DNA of 22,473 bases from Patescibacteria group bacterium (GCA_018825335.1 JAHJEW010000028.1:1-22473); one strand, 5' to 3'; counted from the first letter of the stretch, positions 7,441-15,075 are shown. Made by a program: numbers and translations. Notes: generated from the sequence alone by a model not told the origin.

Positions 7441-7977
7441 TTAAGCTTTCTTTGACTTTTTCGTCTTTTTTACGGCGACTTTTTTCCGGACCGTTTCTTT
7501 GGGAGGAGAAGTCAGAATCTTTAAAATTCTATCAAGTTTGATATTTAGTATCTCAATATCTTCCTTGAAATGCCCGGTTTCACTTCTTCCTGTTTTGCTT
7601 CCTTTTTTGAAACAATTACTGCAAAAAACAGGTTTATTCCCACTTGGTCTAAACGGGACTTCACATACATTCCCGCATTCATCGCATGTTGCTTCGAACA
7701 TTGCGGGCCTTGAATCTCTGTCGAAGTTTCTATCCCTGTAATTTCTATCGTCCGATCTTCTTGGACCCGGACTACTTTCTTTTTTGAAGCAATTGCTGCA
7801 AAACACAGGTCTGTCACCGGTCGGTTTGAACGGGACTTCACACGGATTTCCGCAGTCATCACAGGTTGCTCTGTGCATGGATGGTTTCCCTGAATCTCTT
7901 CCTCCAAATCTTCTGCCTTTCCCGCCTCCACCTCCGCCTCCATTGCCACCTCTTCCCGATCTATTAAAATTTGTCAT
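7441..7977 (-). CDS. Double zinc-ribbon protein with CxxC-x17-CxxC repeats
   Basis: This is a 178-residue basic protein. Residues 5-27 form a Gly/Arg-rich tail like RGG RNA-binding segments. Two zinc ribbons follow, each with CxxC, 17 residues, then CxxC (the first begins at C39 and C42), and each has an extra Cys in CGNxCEVPF. The two units share most residues (CEVPF-x-P, PVFCSNCFKK), a tandem duplication. Residues near 140-160 form a hydrophobic helix (ILNIKLDRILKIL) and the end is Lys-rich, like a histone tail. The family is often called CxxC-x17-CxxC domain protein; its role is unknown. Zinc-dependent nucleic-acid or ribosome binding is my inference, supported by the 3-nt gap to typA. The ATG at 7977 has no Shine-Dalgarno. 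Confidence 0.85.
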   Translation of the reverse strand: MTNFNRSGRGGNGGGGGGGKGRRFGGRDSGKPSMHRATCDDCGNPCEVPFKPTGDRPVFCSNCFKKESSPGPRRSDDRNYRDRNFDRDSRPAMFEATCDECGNVCEVPFRPSGNKPVFCSNCFKKGSKTGRSETGHFKEDIEILNIKLDRILKILTSPPKETVRKKVAVKKTKKSKKA

Positions 7978-8080
7978 AAATTGCTTGTGTAGTTAAGAAA
8001 ATTGTTTATAAATACCTATTTGCCGGAACACAGTACTTAATATATCTGAATATAACAATACCTTTTTAAAATTTGATTTT

Positions 8081-8111
8081 TTGCTGAAGTAACGTTTTAT
8101 GGTGCTATAAT
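8081..8111 (+). promoter_or_regulatory. Extended -10 promoter of the RNA-repair operon
   Basis: TGC-TATAAT (8103-8111) is a perfect extended -10. A -35-like TTGCTG (8081-8086) lies 19 bp upstream, a long spacing that an extended -10 tolerates. The expected transcription start, about 7 nt after the -10, falls at 8117-8119, next to the ATG at 8120, so the mRNA should be leaderless or nearly so. The rest of 7978-8080 is AT-rich and must also hold the promoter of the divergent zinc-ribbon gene, which I could not place. Confidence 0.6.
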
Positions 8112-8119
8112 GTCAGTTG

Positions 8120-8668
8120 ATGAAAAAGCGTTTATTTGTATCGATTCCACTGCCGCCGGAAATGATGAGTGTTTTGAGCGACTATGAGCGCAATAATTTA
8201 TTGCCGGATGTTCAATGGGTGAATGAAGAAAACCTGCATGTGACGGTATTTTTTTGCGGGGATGTTGAGGAAGCGGATATTTCGCGGCTGGATGCGCGTA
8301 TCGGTGATGCGCTCAAAGGTGTGAGAGCTTTTGATCTTGGCTGGAAAGAGATTCTTTTTGCTCCACCGGGTAAGGTGAAAAGAATGGTTTGGGGCGAATA
8401 TCATTCAAATGCTGGTTTTGATGCTCTGGCCGGAACGGTTTATGATGCGGTCAAACCTTTTGTTGATGCATCCATTAAAAAGTCGCGCGGAAGAATGATT
8501 CCGCATATTACCATGGCGAGGTTTAAGAATCCCGCCGTGGCGGATAAGGTCAGGCTTCCGCAGACGGATCCGGGTATGTTAAATGTAAGGAATGTTGAGC
8601 TTATGTCTTCGGAGCTGAAGCCGGAAGGGTCTTTGTATACCGTTTTGTCTTCTTATGCGCTTATATAA
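8120..8668 (+). CDS. thpR: RNA 2',3'-cyclic 3'-phosphodiesterase (ThpR/LigT, 2H family)
   Basis: This is a 182-residue 2H phosphoesterase. The two catalytic HxTx motifs are HVTV (in NLHVTVFF) and HITM (in PHITMARF). The family opens 2',3'-cyclic phosphates at RNA ends to 2'-phosphates and can also act as a 2'-5' RNA ligase. I chose the ATG at 8120; a TTG directly before it (8117) is an alternative. Its 3' end overlaps the archease gene by 14 nt, and RtcB follows, so it heads an operon that processes or repairs RNA ends. Confidence 0.9.
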   Translation: MKKRLFVSIPLPPEMMSVLSDYERNNLLPDVQWVNEENLHVTVFFCGDVEEADISRLDARIGDALKGVRAFDLGWKEILFAPPGKVKRMVWGEYHSNAGFDALAGTVYDAVKPFVDASIKKSRGRMIPHITMARFKNPAVADKVRLPQTDPGMLNVRNVELMSSELKPEGSLYTVLSSYALI

Positions 8669-9077
8669 GGTTATCGGTCATACTGCGGATTTGCGTCTTA
8701 AAGTGGAGGGGGATTCTCTCCGTGAGCTGTTTACCGCCGCGCTGGAAGGGATGGCATCGATACTGAAAAAGGGTGTTTCTGCCGGTGGGGAGGCTGGTGT
8801 TGGAGAGAGCGCGGAATTGATTGAGATTGAGGCATCCGGTCCGACATTGCTTTTGATTGATTTTTTATCCGAGGTTTTAACAAGGTCGCAAATCGAAAAA
8901 AAAGTTTTTATGAAAGTGGAGTTTGATGAATTGACGGACACTTCCGCAAAGGCCAGAGTCTACGGCGCCGGTGTCACGGATTTTGATGAAGATATTAAGG
9001 CTGCCACCTACCACGAGGCGGATGTGCGCAAAAATAAGGCCGGAAAATATGAGACTGTTATAGTTTTTGATATTTGA
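8655..9077 (+). CDS. Archease, RtcB-activating protein
   Basis: This is a 140-residue protein with the archease opening (YKVIGHTADLRLKVEG), the LLIDFLSEVL helix and the conserved ending ATYHEADVRKN followed by YETVIVFDI. Archease is a metal-binding cofactor that speeds guanylylation and multiple turnover of the RNA ligase RtcB, whose gene starts 4 nt downstream. The start overlaps thpR by 14 nt. The gene ends at TGA at the family's normal length, evidence that TGA is a stop in this genome. Confidence 0.93.
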   Translation: MRLYKVIGHTADLRLKVEGDSLRELFTAALEGMASILKKGVSAGGEAGVGESAELIEIEASGPTLLLIDFLSEVLTRSQIEKKVFMKVEFDELTDTSAKARVYGAGVTDFDEDIKAATYHEADVRKNKAGKYETVIVFDI

Positions 9078-9081
9078 TTTT

Positions 9082-10524
9082 ATGGATATAAAGGATTTTA
9101 AAAAGATATCGGATGTTTTATGGGAGCTGCCAAAAACTTTCAGGAAGGATATGAGGGCAGCGGCCCGTGTTTATGCCACGGATGAGATGCTGAAGGATAT
9201 GATGAAGGACAGGTCTTTGCAGCAGCTTGTGAATACCGCGACGCTTCCGGGCATTGTCGGCTCGGCAATGGTTATGCCGGATGCTCATGAAGGTTATGGG
9301 TTTCCGATTGGGGGAGTTGTTGCGACAAAGTTTCCGGACGGGATTATTTCTCCGGGTGGCGTCGGATATGATATTAATTGCGGGGTTCGCCTTATTAAGA
9401 CGGAGATGCATTTTGATGATCTGCGGCCGGAGGCTGAAAGTCTGGGGCGGCAGCTTTTTCACGCGGTGCCGTCGGGAGTAGGCAGAGGGGGTACTTTGAA
9501 ATTGGGTATTGGTGAAATGGATAAGGTTTTGAAGCTTGGCGCAAAGTGGATGGTGCGTGAGGGTTATGGAACCGGTGATGATCTTGAGCATATTGAGTCG
9601 GGCGGTTGTCTTTCGAATGCGGACTGTGATGTTGTTTCCGATCATGCGAAGAAGCGTGGGGCGGATCAGCTGGGAACGATGGGCGCGGGAAATCATTTTG
9701 TGGAGGTGGACCGGGTTGAGTCTGTTTTTGATGAAGAGACAGCCCGCGCTTTCGGGATTTTTGAGGGGCAGATTGTGGTTTTGATTCATATGGGTTCGCG
9801 CGGGCTTGGGCATCAGATTGCGACTGATCATATTCGTACGGTTCTAAAAGCTATGCCGAAATACGGAATAACTCTTCCGGATAATGAGCTTGCCTGCGTT
9901 CCGCTTTCTTCAAATGAAGGTACTGACTATTATAACGCCATGGCGGCCGGCGCCAACTTCGCGTGGGCCAACCGGCAGATGATCACCCATGAAGTCAGGC
10001 GGGCATGGGAGACTGTATTCGGGACCGGCGCCGGCCGGCTTGATATCCTTTATGATGTTGCCCATAACATGGCCAAGATTGAAAATCATTCCGTCGGCGG
10101 AATTGTGCAAAAACTTATTGTACATCGTAAAGGAGCAACGCGATCGTTTGGGCCCGGACATCCGGATATCCCTTCGGAATTTCGCGAGGTTGGTCAGCCT
10201 GTTTTGATACCGGGTAGCATGGGAACCGCGTCCTACATTTTGGCTGGAACGGAAAAGAGCATGCTGGAATCTTTCGGTTCGTGCTGTCATGGAGCTGGCA
10301 GAAAAATGTCCAGGCACGCCGCGTTAAAAGAGGTTGAAGGCCGGGAACTGCGGGAGCAGCTTGATCTCAGCGGTATCCACATTGAAAGCGGTTCAATGCG
10401 CGGATTGGCTGAAGAAGCTCCGCTGGCGTACAAAGATGTGGATGAAGTTTGTGAAGTTGTTGAGCGTGCGGGTATCGCCAGGAAAGTTGCCCGTTTAAAG
10501 CCTGTGATTGTAGTAAAAGGATAG
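9082..10524 (+). CDS. rtcB: RNA-splicing ligase RtcB
   Basis: This is a 480-residue GTP- and Mn-dependent RNA ligase that joins 2',3'-cyclic phosphate or 3'-phosphate ends to 5'-OH ends. Visible family motifs in order: PDAHEGYGFPIGGV, GVGYDINCGVR (metal-binding Cys), LGTMGAGNHFVE, IHMGSRGLGHQ, DVAHN, and CCHGAGR, which holds the His that becomes guanylylated. I start it at the ATG at 9082, 4 nt after the archease stop; a TTG at 9067 would overlap archease. Together with archease and ThpR this makes a compact RNA-end healing and sealing set. Possible jobs are tRNA or rRNA repair and joining of intron-containing RNAs; the target is not visible here. Confidence 0.96.
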   Translation: MDIKDFKKISDVLWELPKTFRKDMRAAARVYATDEMLKDMMKDRSLQQLVNTATLPGIVGSAMVMPDAHEGYGFPIGGVVATKFPDGIISPGGVGYDINCGVRLIKTEMHFDDLRPEAESLGRQLFHAVPSGVGRGGTLKLGIGEMDKVLKLGAKWMVREGYGTGDDLEHIESGGCLSNADCDVVSDHAKKRGADQLGTMGAGNHFVEVDRVESVFDEETARAFGIFEGQIVVLIHMGSRGLGHQIATDHIRTVLKAMPKYGITLPDNELACVPLSSNEGTDYYNAMAAGANFAWANRQMITHEVRRAWETVFGTGAGRLDILYDVAHNMAKIENHSVGGIVQKLIVHRKGATRSFGPGHPDIPSEFREVGQPVLIPGSMGTASYILAGTEKSMLESFGSCCHGAGRKMSRHAALKEVEGRELREQLDLSGIHIESGSMRGLAEEAPLAYKDVDEVCEVVERAGIARKVARLKPVIVVKG

Positions 10525-10536
10525 ATACTATATTAT
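10508..10536 (+). promoter_or_regulatory. Putative promoter of the VIT-family transporter gene
   Basis: TTGTAG (10508-10513), a 17-bp spacer and TATTAT (10531-10536, 5 of 6 to consensus) lie at the very end of rtcB. Transcription would start near 10543, about 5 nt before the ATG at 10548. Confidence 0.4.
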
Positions 10537-10547
10537 GTTTCGCGACT

Positions 10548-11243
10548 ATGAATAATATACTTTTTGAACATACTGAGCATCATAAAGGCAATAGGCTCAG
10601 TGATGTTATTTTGGGCGGACAGGACGGGCTGGTAAATACGCTTGGGGTGATTTTGGGTGTTGCGGCGGCCTCACAGGAAACGCGGATTGTTCTGGCCGCA
10701 GGTCTAGCCGCCACTTTTGCGGAATCTGTTTCAATGGCTGCGGTTGCCTATACGTCCAAAATGGCTGAGCGTGATTATTTCAAGAGTGAGCTTGAACGTG
10801 AAAAGCGTGAAATAAAGGAGATCCCGGAAATGGAAGTGGAGGAAATCCGCGATATTTACAGGAAAAAAGGTTTTCATGGCAAGCTGTTGGAACAGATTGT
10901 TAAAGTTATCACATCCAATGAGAAAATCTGGTTGCAGACGATGATGAGGGACGAGCTGAATCTGGAGCCTGTTGTGAATAAACGTGTTTATAAAAGCACT
11001 TTTTATGTTGGAATATCCGCACTTTCCGGGTCTTTGGTGCCGCTTATGCCGTTTATTTTTCTGCCAATAAGTTTGGGGATTTATTTGTCCATTATTCTTT
11101 CGGCTATGGCTCTTTTTATTGTGGGGGCGATTAAGGCGCGAATAACTGTTGGAAACTGGGGCAAGAGCGGAATAGAGTTGATGCTTATAGGTATTGTATC
11201 GGCTCTTATCGGTTACGGAGTCGGTTTGATCTTTAAGGTCTAG
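10548..11243 (+). CDS. VIT/CCC1-family metal transporter
   Basis: This is a 231-residue membrane protein. It begins with a short helix containing HTEHHKG and then the family signature LSDVILGGQDGLVNTLGVILG. Helix pairs are near residues 25-70 (ending FAESVSMAAVAYTS) and 145-230, separated by an acidic soluble region (residues about 75-140, KSELEREKREIKEIPEMEVEEI) that in this family forms metal-binding helices. Relatives export or sequester Fe2+ or Mn2+. It follows rtcB by 23 nt but seems to have its own promoter. RtcB needs Mn2+, so a link through metal supply is possible but speculative. Confidence 0.88.
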   Translation: MNNILFEHTEHHKGNRLSDVILGGQDGLVNTLGVILGVAAASQETRIVLAAGLAATFAESVSMAAVAYTSKMAERDYFKSELEREKREIKEIPEMEVEEIRDIYRKKGFHGKLLEQIVKVITSNEKIWLQTMMRDELNLEPVVNKRVYKSTFYVGISALSGSLVPLMPFIFLPISLGIYLSIILSAMALFIVGAIKARITVGNWGKSGIELMLIGIVSALIGYGVGLIFKV

Positions 11244-11254
11244 TTCATTATACT
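11226..11254 (+). promoter_or_regulatory. Promoter placing the AI-2E permease ATG at +1
   Basis: TTGATC (11226-11231), a 17-bp spacer and TATACT (11249-11254, 5 of 6) end exactly 6 nt before the ATG at 11261. The predicted transcription start coincides with the A of the start codon, so the mRNA should be leaderless. The -35 lies inside the end of the upstream gene. Confidence 0.55.
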
Positions 11255-11260
11255 TTGTCC

Positions 11261-12373
11261 ATGCCACAAAAAAAGAAAGAGAACGGTGTTGTGCTCCATA
11301 ATTTCCCCGGGTACTTTTTATTGGCGTGCATAGGGGTGACTCTTTATTTTTTATTGAGAGTATATAGCCCTTTTATCACGGTATTGATTTTCGCGGCAAT
11401 TCTGGCTACCGCCGTTTATCCGCTTTATAAGTGGGTTTTAAAACTTTTTCAAGGACGGGCCAAAGGTGCTTCTTTGGTAACCTGTCTGCTGGTTTTGGTT
11501 TTCATTCTTGTTCCGCTTTTAGTGTTTGTTGTTTTACTTGGACGACAAGCTTTTGATGCTTATAAGTATATTCAGGATTCTGTCATGAATGGTGCGCTTG
11601 ATCCGTATTTAAAATGGCAGAATGGAGGGATGATTTATGACTGGCTTGGTTTTCTTCGGGATCACGGGGGAAATATGGTCGATTTTGAATCTTTTAATCT
11701 GCGTGAGAGTATTACCGGTTCCGCACAGGCTGTAACCACTTTTATTGCAACTCAAAGCGCCAATTTGCTTAAAGGTATAGGCTGGCTCTTTATCAATCTG
11801 TTTATCATGCTTTTTTCAATGTACTATTTCTTTAAAGATGGGGGATTGATAATGAAAAAGATTACGGCCCTGAGTCCTTTGCCCAGTCGTCACGAGGAGG
11901 AACTTTTCAGGAAATTTTACGAAATAAGTCATGCTGCTCTTTATGGTATTTTTCTTACTGCCGTTGCACAGGGAATAATCGGTGGTATTGGATTTGCGAT
12001 TGCCGGTATTCCGAGCCCACTTTTTTGGGGGACTGCAATAGCGCTGTTTTCACTGGTGCCGGTAATAGGTACGGCAACTATTTGGTTGCCCGCTTCAGTG
12101 GTTCTTCTTCTTACAGGTAATGTCTGGGAAGGAGTGTTCTTGTTTTTTTACGGTTTATTGATTGTCAGCACCGTTGATAATTTTTTAAGAGCTTATTTTA
12201 TAGGTGAGAGGGCCAAAATGAATCAACTGTTAACTTTTCTTTCCGTTTTTGGCGGAATTTGGGCCTTCGGCTTGATTGGTGTGATATTTGGACCGCTTAT
12301 TTTGACATTATTTTTCGCTTTTCTGCATATTTACGAGAAAGAGTACGATAGAGTCCTGCATCATAAAAAATAA
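11261..12373 (+). CDS. AI-2E transporter family (PerM/TqsA-like) permease
   Basis: This is a 370-residue polytopic membrane protein. Two hydrophobic helices fill residues about 20-60 and another lies near 75-95. A soluble region with YKYIQDSVMNGALDPYL and further helices follow, including LFINLFIMLFSMYYFFKDG and the family ending FGGIWAFGLIGVIFGPLI. Members include TqsA (AI-2 export) and Na+(Li+)/H+ antiporters, so the substrate cannot be named. I start at ATG 11261 rather than the TTG at 11255, because the promoter geometry puts +1 at 11261. It lies 17 nt after the VIT gene. Confidence 0.88.
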   Translation: MPQKKKENGVVLHNFPGYFLLACIGVTLYFLLRVYSPFITVLIFAAILATAVYPLYKWVLKLFQGRAKGASLVTCLLVLVFILVPLLVFVVLLGRQAFDAYKYIQDSVMNGALDPYLKWQNGGMIYDWLGFLRDHGGNMVDFESFNLRESITGSAQAVTTFIATQSANLLKGIGWLFINLFIMLFSMYYFFKDGGLIMKKITALSPLPSRHEEELFRKFYEISHAALYGIFLTAVAQGIIGGIGFAIAGIPSPLFWGTAIALFSLVPVIGTATIWLPASVVLLLTGNVWEGVFLFFYGLLIVSTVDNFLRAYFIGERAKMNQLLTFLSVFGGIWAFGLIGVIFGPLILTLFFAFLHIYEKEYDRVLHHKK

Positions 12374-12377
12374 GGTA

Positions 12378-12406
12378 TTGGACAAATAGTAGATTTATGT
12401 TATAAT
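12378..12406 (+). promoter_or_regulatory. Strong promoter of the SLH protein gene
   Basis: TTGGAC (12378-12383), a 17-bp spacer and TATAAT (12401-12406) with an extended TG at 12398-12399. Transcription would start near 12413, about 25 nt before the ATG at 12438. The -10 lies inside the left arm of a perfect inverted repeat (12399-12433). Confidence 0.7.
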
Positions 12407-12433
12407 TTGAAGATTACATTTTCAAATTATAAC
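12399..12433. repeat. Perfect 13-bp inverted repeat over the SLH promoter
   Basis: The left arm GTTATAATTTGAA (12399-12411) and the right arm TTCAAATTATAAC (12421-12433) are exact reverse complements, with a 9-nt spacer. It covers the -10, the start site and the leader up to 4 nt before the ATG. The geometry fits an operator for a dimeric repressor better than a terminator, as there is no T-run. Confidence 0.65.
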
Positions 12434-12437
12434 GTAA

Positions 12438-13130
12438 ATGAGGCAGCCTTTTATAAAGTTTATTCGATCGTTCTATGAGAAGGTTTTTGTAAAAGGTTCT
12501 TATTTTGCTGTAGTTATTGCGGTTTTATTGATTGTTCTTTTCTTGGCCAGCTCATTTCTGGGACGTTATCGTCAGGATATGCACGGGTCGGTGATGGTTA
12601 CTTCGTTTGATTTTGGTTCTGCAAAAGAAGATGTTTTTGCCGATGTTTTACGAAATAACCCTAATTCTTTCGCAATTGCTTATTTGAAAGGTCATGGAAT
12701 GATCGCTTCCGGCCGTGATCTATTCAGGCCGGATGAACAGGCAAATAGAGCTGAGTTTATGAAGATGTTGACCGATGTTTTGAGGGTTTATCCTCATAAG
12801 TTAAGTTATGGAAGCTGTTTTAGTGATACGGCCAATGAGTGGTTTGCCGCTCCCATTTGTTATGCAAAAGTCAAAGGTTGGGTTGAGGGGGATGAGGGTG
12901 CCGCATTTGGTGTTACCGAAAGCATAATGAGCGGTGAGGCTTTGGAAATTGTCAGTAAAGCTTTTGGTGTTAATATCGGTAATTTGTCATATATTGATAG
13001 CGCGGGGGCCAAAGGCTGGCTTACAGGTTTGACCGGTGGCCTCGAATTTGATCCTGATAAAGCGATGACCCGTGGACAGGTCGCGGAGCTTTTGTTTCGC
13101 GCATTAAAGACGGAATTCCCTCTACTTTAA
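12438..13130 (+). CDS. Membrane-anchored S-layer homology (SLH) domain protein
   Basis: This is a 230-residue protein. A single N-terminal membrane segment lies at residues 22-42 after a short basic cytoplasmic stretch, with no clear cleavage site. Outside it are two to three SLH-like units: one opens at VFADV and continues FRPDEQANRAEFMKML, the next starts at CFSDTANEWFAAPICYAKVKGWVEG, and the last ends FDPDKAMTRGQVAELLFRAL. SLH domains attach proteins to cell-wall polymers, so this is probably an envelope protein linking membrane and wall or S-layer. It has its own strong promoter with an operator-like repeat. Its last 110 nt overlap the converging LTD gene. Confidence 0.85.
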   Translation: MRQPFIKFIRSFYEKVFVKGSYFAVVIAVLLIVLFLASSFLGRYRQDMHGSVMVTSFDFGSAKEDVFADVLRNNPNSFAIAYLKGHGMIASGRDLFRPDEQANRAEFMKMLTDVLRVYPHKLSYGSCFSDTANEWFAAPICYAKVKGWVEGDEGAAFGVTESIMSGEALEIVSKAFGVNIGNLSYIDSAGAKGWLTGLTGGLEFDPDKAMTRGQVAELLFRALKTEFPLL

Positions 13131-14763
13131 TTGGTTTTATATGCGATTTGACCGGAGCTTCCCGCCAGGGCAGTTTTTTTTGCAAAAAGAAAAAAGTTAC
13201 AATGCCGCTCAGGATAATTGCTCCAATTAAAGATGGGAATAAAAATGGCGGTAAATCCGAGCCTTCCACGCCTTTTGCCAGTATTTCGAATTTCTTTAGT
13301 TCGAAAGTATTGTCCTCCTGTTCTTCTACCGTAATCAGTATTGTCGATCCTGACGTAAAGGTGGCTTTGGCCAGCGGACCCGCTATAAAAGCTTCATCGA
13401 AGACGATGGTTTTTGCTATTTTGTCTTTATCCTCTACCTCAAAACTGTACTTTTCTTTAAATTCAGGTTCTTTGGTAATAAGTCCGGTGAATTCCAGAAA
13501 AACCGGATTGCCCATGGCCGGGGTGGGATCTGCCGTCCAGATCCATTCATCTTCACTGTCGCCATTTTCTCTGTTGATGGTTATAAGGCTGTATGATTGT
13601 CCGGACGGTGCCTCTTCATAAGTAATCTGATCGATTAATTCTTCCTGATAATTGAATAGTCGGACAGAGTCTTCCTTGTTACCCAAAGACAATTTAGAGT
13701 CTCCACTTGTGATTATTAGGCTTTCGCCGCTTTTTATCGTTACAGAATCCGGTATGGTATAGGGTTTGCTGCCATCTTCGCTGTCGTCCAGCTGCCAATT
13801 GCCAAGGTTAACGTCTTCCTCGCCTCTGTTGTTCAGTTCAATCCATTCTTTTTTACTGTCATCACCGTCGGGGTTTGGCAGAATTTCGCTTATTATTATC
13901 TCCGATGAGAGATCGCCGCTTTGGTAGGATGTTTTTTTTGAGGATGAACCTGAGGTTTTTGCGGCTACCGATGATGTTGCGGGTTTATTGATTGCAATTA
14001 TTTCCGGTGTTTCAAGGATTTCTTCGGTCTGGTTTGCATCGGCCGTGATTTGTTCCGCGGGTACGGTTATTTCCTGTAGAGCTTGAATAGCAGGGGCCTC
14101 AAGTTCTTCCGTTGTCTGATTATCAGGAGTGGATGGTGCGGTAGTGGCGGTTACGGGAGTTTGTGCGTTTGCAGAGGGGATTTGCCAGTCGGCGGCGCTG
14201 TTTGTATCGATTGAACCAATTCGCTCAATGGATTCGTTGGTTTTTATCTGTTCGCTTTTAATGCATGATGCAATGTCTCCGGAGTTCCATCCCTCCTGTT
14301 CGTAAAGCTCCGTCTGGTCGCTTATTTCCGATGCGGTGGGTTTGTCGCTGGTCCAGCAGACCGCATCCTGTACCTGTCCGTTAAGGTCGTAGATGATAAA
14401 TTGTTCGGTTGTGCCGGTGAGTCCCGATTGGCTTGTATATAAATATGGCATGACGTCCTGTTTATCACTTTTGAATGTGAGCAGGATTTCTTGGCCGGAG
14501 GCAATGACAAAATCGCTTTCTATGGTTTTAAATATTTTATCATCGGCGAAAGAGAGATTTTTCAGGTTTATCGGTTTGCCGGAAGGGGATTGATAGAGCA
14601 TTTTTATCCAGTCGGCCTCTGAATTTTTAAAATTGACTTCCATAATTATGATTTTGGCGTCCGGTTCGGAAATGACCGCAGGCGTGGCTTCCTGTTCAAA
14701 AAGTGTTTGGGCCTTTGCAATGGAGCAGAAGAGTAAAAGGACAATAATTATTGTTTTTTGCAT
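13021..14763 (-). CDS. Surface protein with two lamin-tail (LTD) domains and a C-terminal membrane anchor
   Basis: This is a 580-residue protein. A signal peptide (residues 1-18, ending SIAKA) leads to a divergent LTD-like domain near 30-130 (IIMEVNFKN, ASGQEILLTF). A Thr/Pro/Glu-rich linker spans about 190-280. A classical LTD lies at about 285-400 (IIISEILPNPDGDD, EWIELNN, NWQLDD). After a further beta-rich segment, a membrane helix lies at about 510-535 (FPSLIGAIILSGIVTFFF), followed by a basic cytoplasmic tail of about 50 residues. Bacterial LTD proteins are exported and often sit beside nucleases or adhesion modules; the exact role is unknown. The last 36 codons run antisense to the end of the SLH gene. 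The A-rich leader has no Shine-Dalgarno. Confidence 0.85.
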   Translation of the reverse strand: MQKTIIIVLLLFCSIAKAQTLFEQEATPAVISEPDAKIIIMEVNFKNSEADWIKMLYQSPSGKPINLKNLSFADDKIFKTIESDFVIASGQEILLTFKSDKQDVMPYLYTSQSGLTGTTEQFIIYDLNGQVQDAVCWTSDKPTASEISDQTELYEQEGWNSGDIASCIKSEQIKTNESIERIGSIDTNSAADWQIPSANAQTPVTATTAPSTPDNQTTEELEAPAIQALQEITVPAEQITADANQTEEILETPEIIAINKPATSSVAAKTSGSSSKKTSYQSGDLSSEIIISEILPNPDGDDSKKEWIELNNRGEEDVNLGNWQLDDSEDGSKPYTIPDSVTIKSGESLIITSGDSKLSLGNKEDSVRLFNYQEELIDQITYEEAPSGQSYSLITINRENGDSEDEWIWTADPTPAMGNPVFLEFTGLITKEPEFKEKYSFEVEDKDKIAKTIVFDEAFIAGPLAKATFTSGSTILITVEEQEDNTFELKKFEILAKGVEGSDLPPFLFPSLIGAIILSGIVTFFFLQKKLPWREAPVKSHIKPIKVEGIPSLMRETKAPRPVHGSSLYQDQIRGHRSNL

Positions 14764-14944
14764 ATATTTTGATTAATTGGCTCAAGCATACGCGCGCGTT
14801 ATTATCGAATTATTAATTTTGGATAAAAAATTGACGAACCATATGCTTTGATTTAATCTTTTTCATGGAAAAACAACTTTATAAAACAAAAATCATTATC
14901 TTTGTAGCTTGATGACTTTGTATCATTCACAAAAAGGACTCCGG

Positions 14945-15031
14945 ATGTATCTAACGGTTATTAATAAAGGAAGAAATCGTAGTTATTCTCACGGCGGGCA
15001 ACGCTTGAATGTTTTCCCCGGTTCCCTCTGA
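14945..15031 (+). CDS. Possible 28-codon leader peptide upstream of rny
   Basis: An ATG at 14945 opens 28 codons (starting MYLTVINKGRNR) that end at TGA 15029-15031. AGGAC lies about 6 nt upstream of the ATG, one of very few Shine-Dalgarno-like matches in the window. No residue is strongly enriched, so it does not look like a classical amino-acid attenuator peptide. It may be chance. Confidence 0.2.
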   Translation: MYLTVINKGRNRSYSHGGQRLNVFPGSL

Positions 15032-15051
15032 ATGCAAGGTTTTCATGGTAC

Positions 15052-15075
15052 AGAGAGGTATCTCTCTAACTTTTT
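15052..15075 (+). terminator. Terminator-like hairpin just before rny
   Basis: AGAGAG (15052-15057) and CTCTCT (15062-15067) form a 6-bp stem with a 4-nt loop, followed by AAC and five T. It ends about 6 nt before the rny ATG at 15082. CTCTG at 15026-15030 could instead pair with CAGAG at 15051-15055, which would disrupt this stem. Confidence 0.35.

Noticed and set aside
7545..7949. Alternative leftward frame of 134 codons inside the zinc-ribbon gene
   Set aside because: It overlaps the frame that encodes two perfect CxxC-x17-CxxC units and shows no motif of its own.
9075..9077. TGA recoded as glycine, as in Gracilibacteria and Absconditabacteria
   Set aside because: Archease, the methyltransferase and the amidotransferase all end at TGA at normal family lengths, and no TGA interrupts a conserved gene.
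9118..9831. Leftward 237-codon open frame inside rtcB
   Set aside because: It is antisense to a highly conserved gene and has a biased, domain-free composition.
14941..15060. tRNA or known riboswitch in the rny leader
   Set aside because: No cloverleaf, T-arm or conserved riboswitch core could be recognised, only local hairpins.
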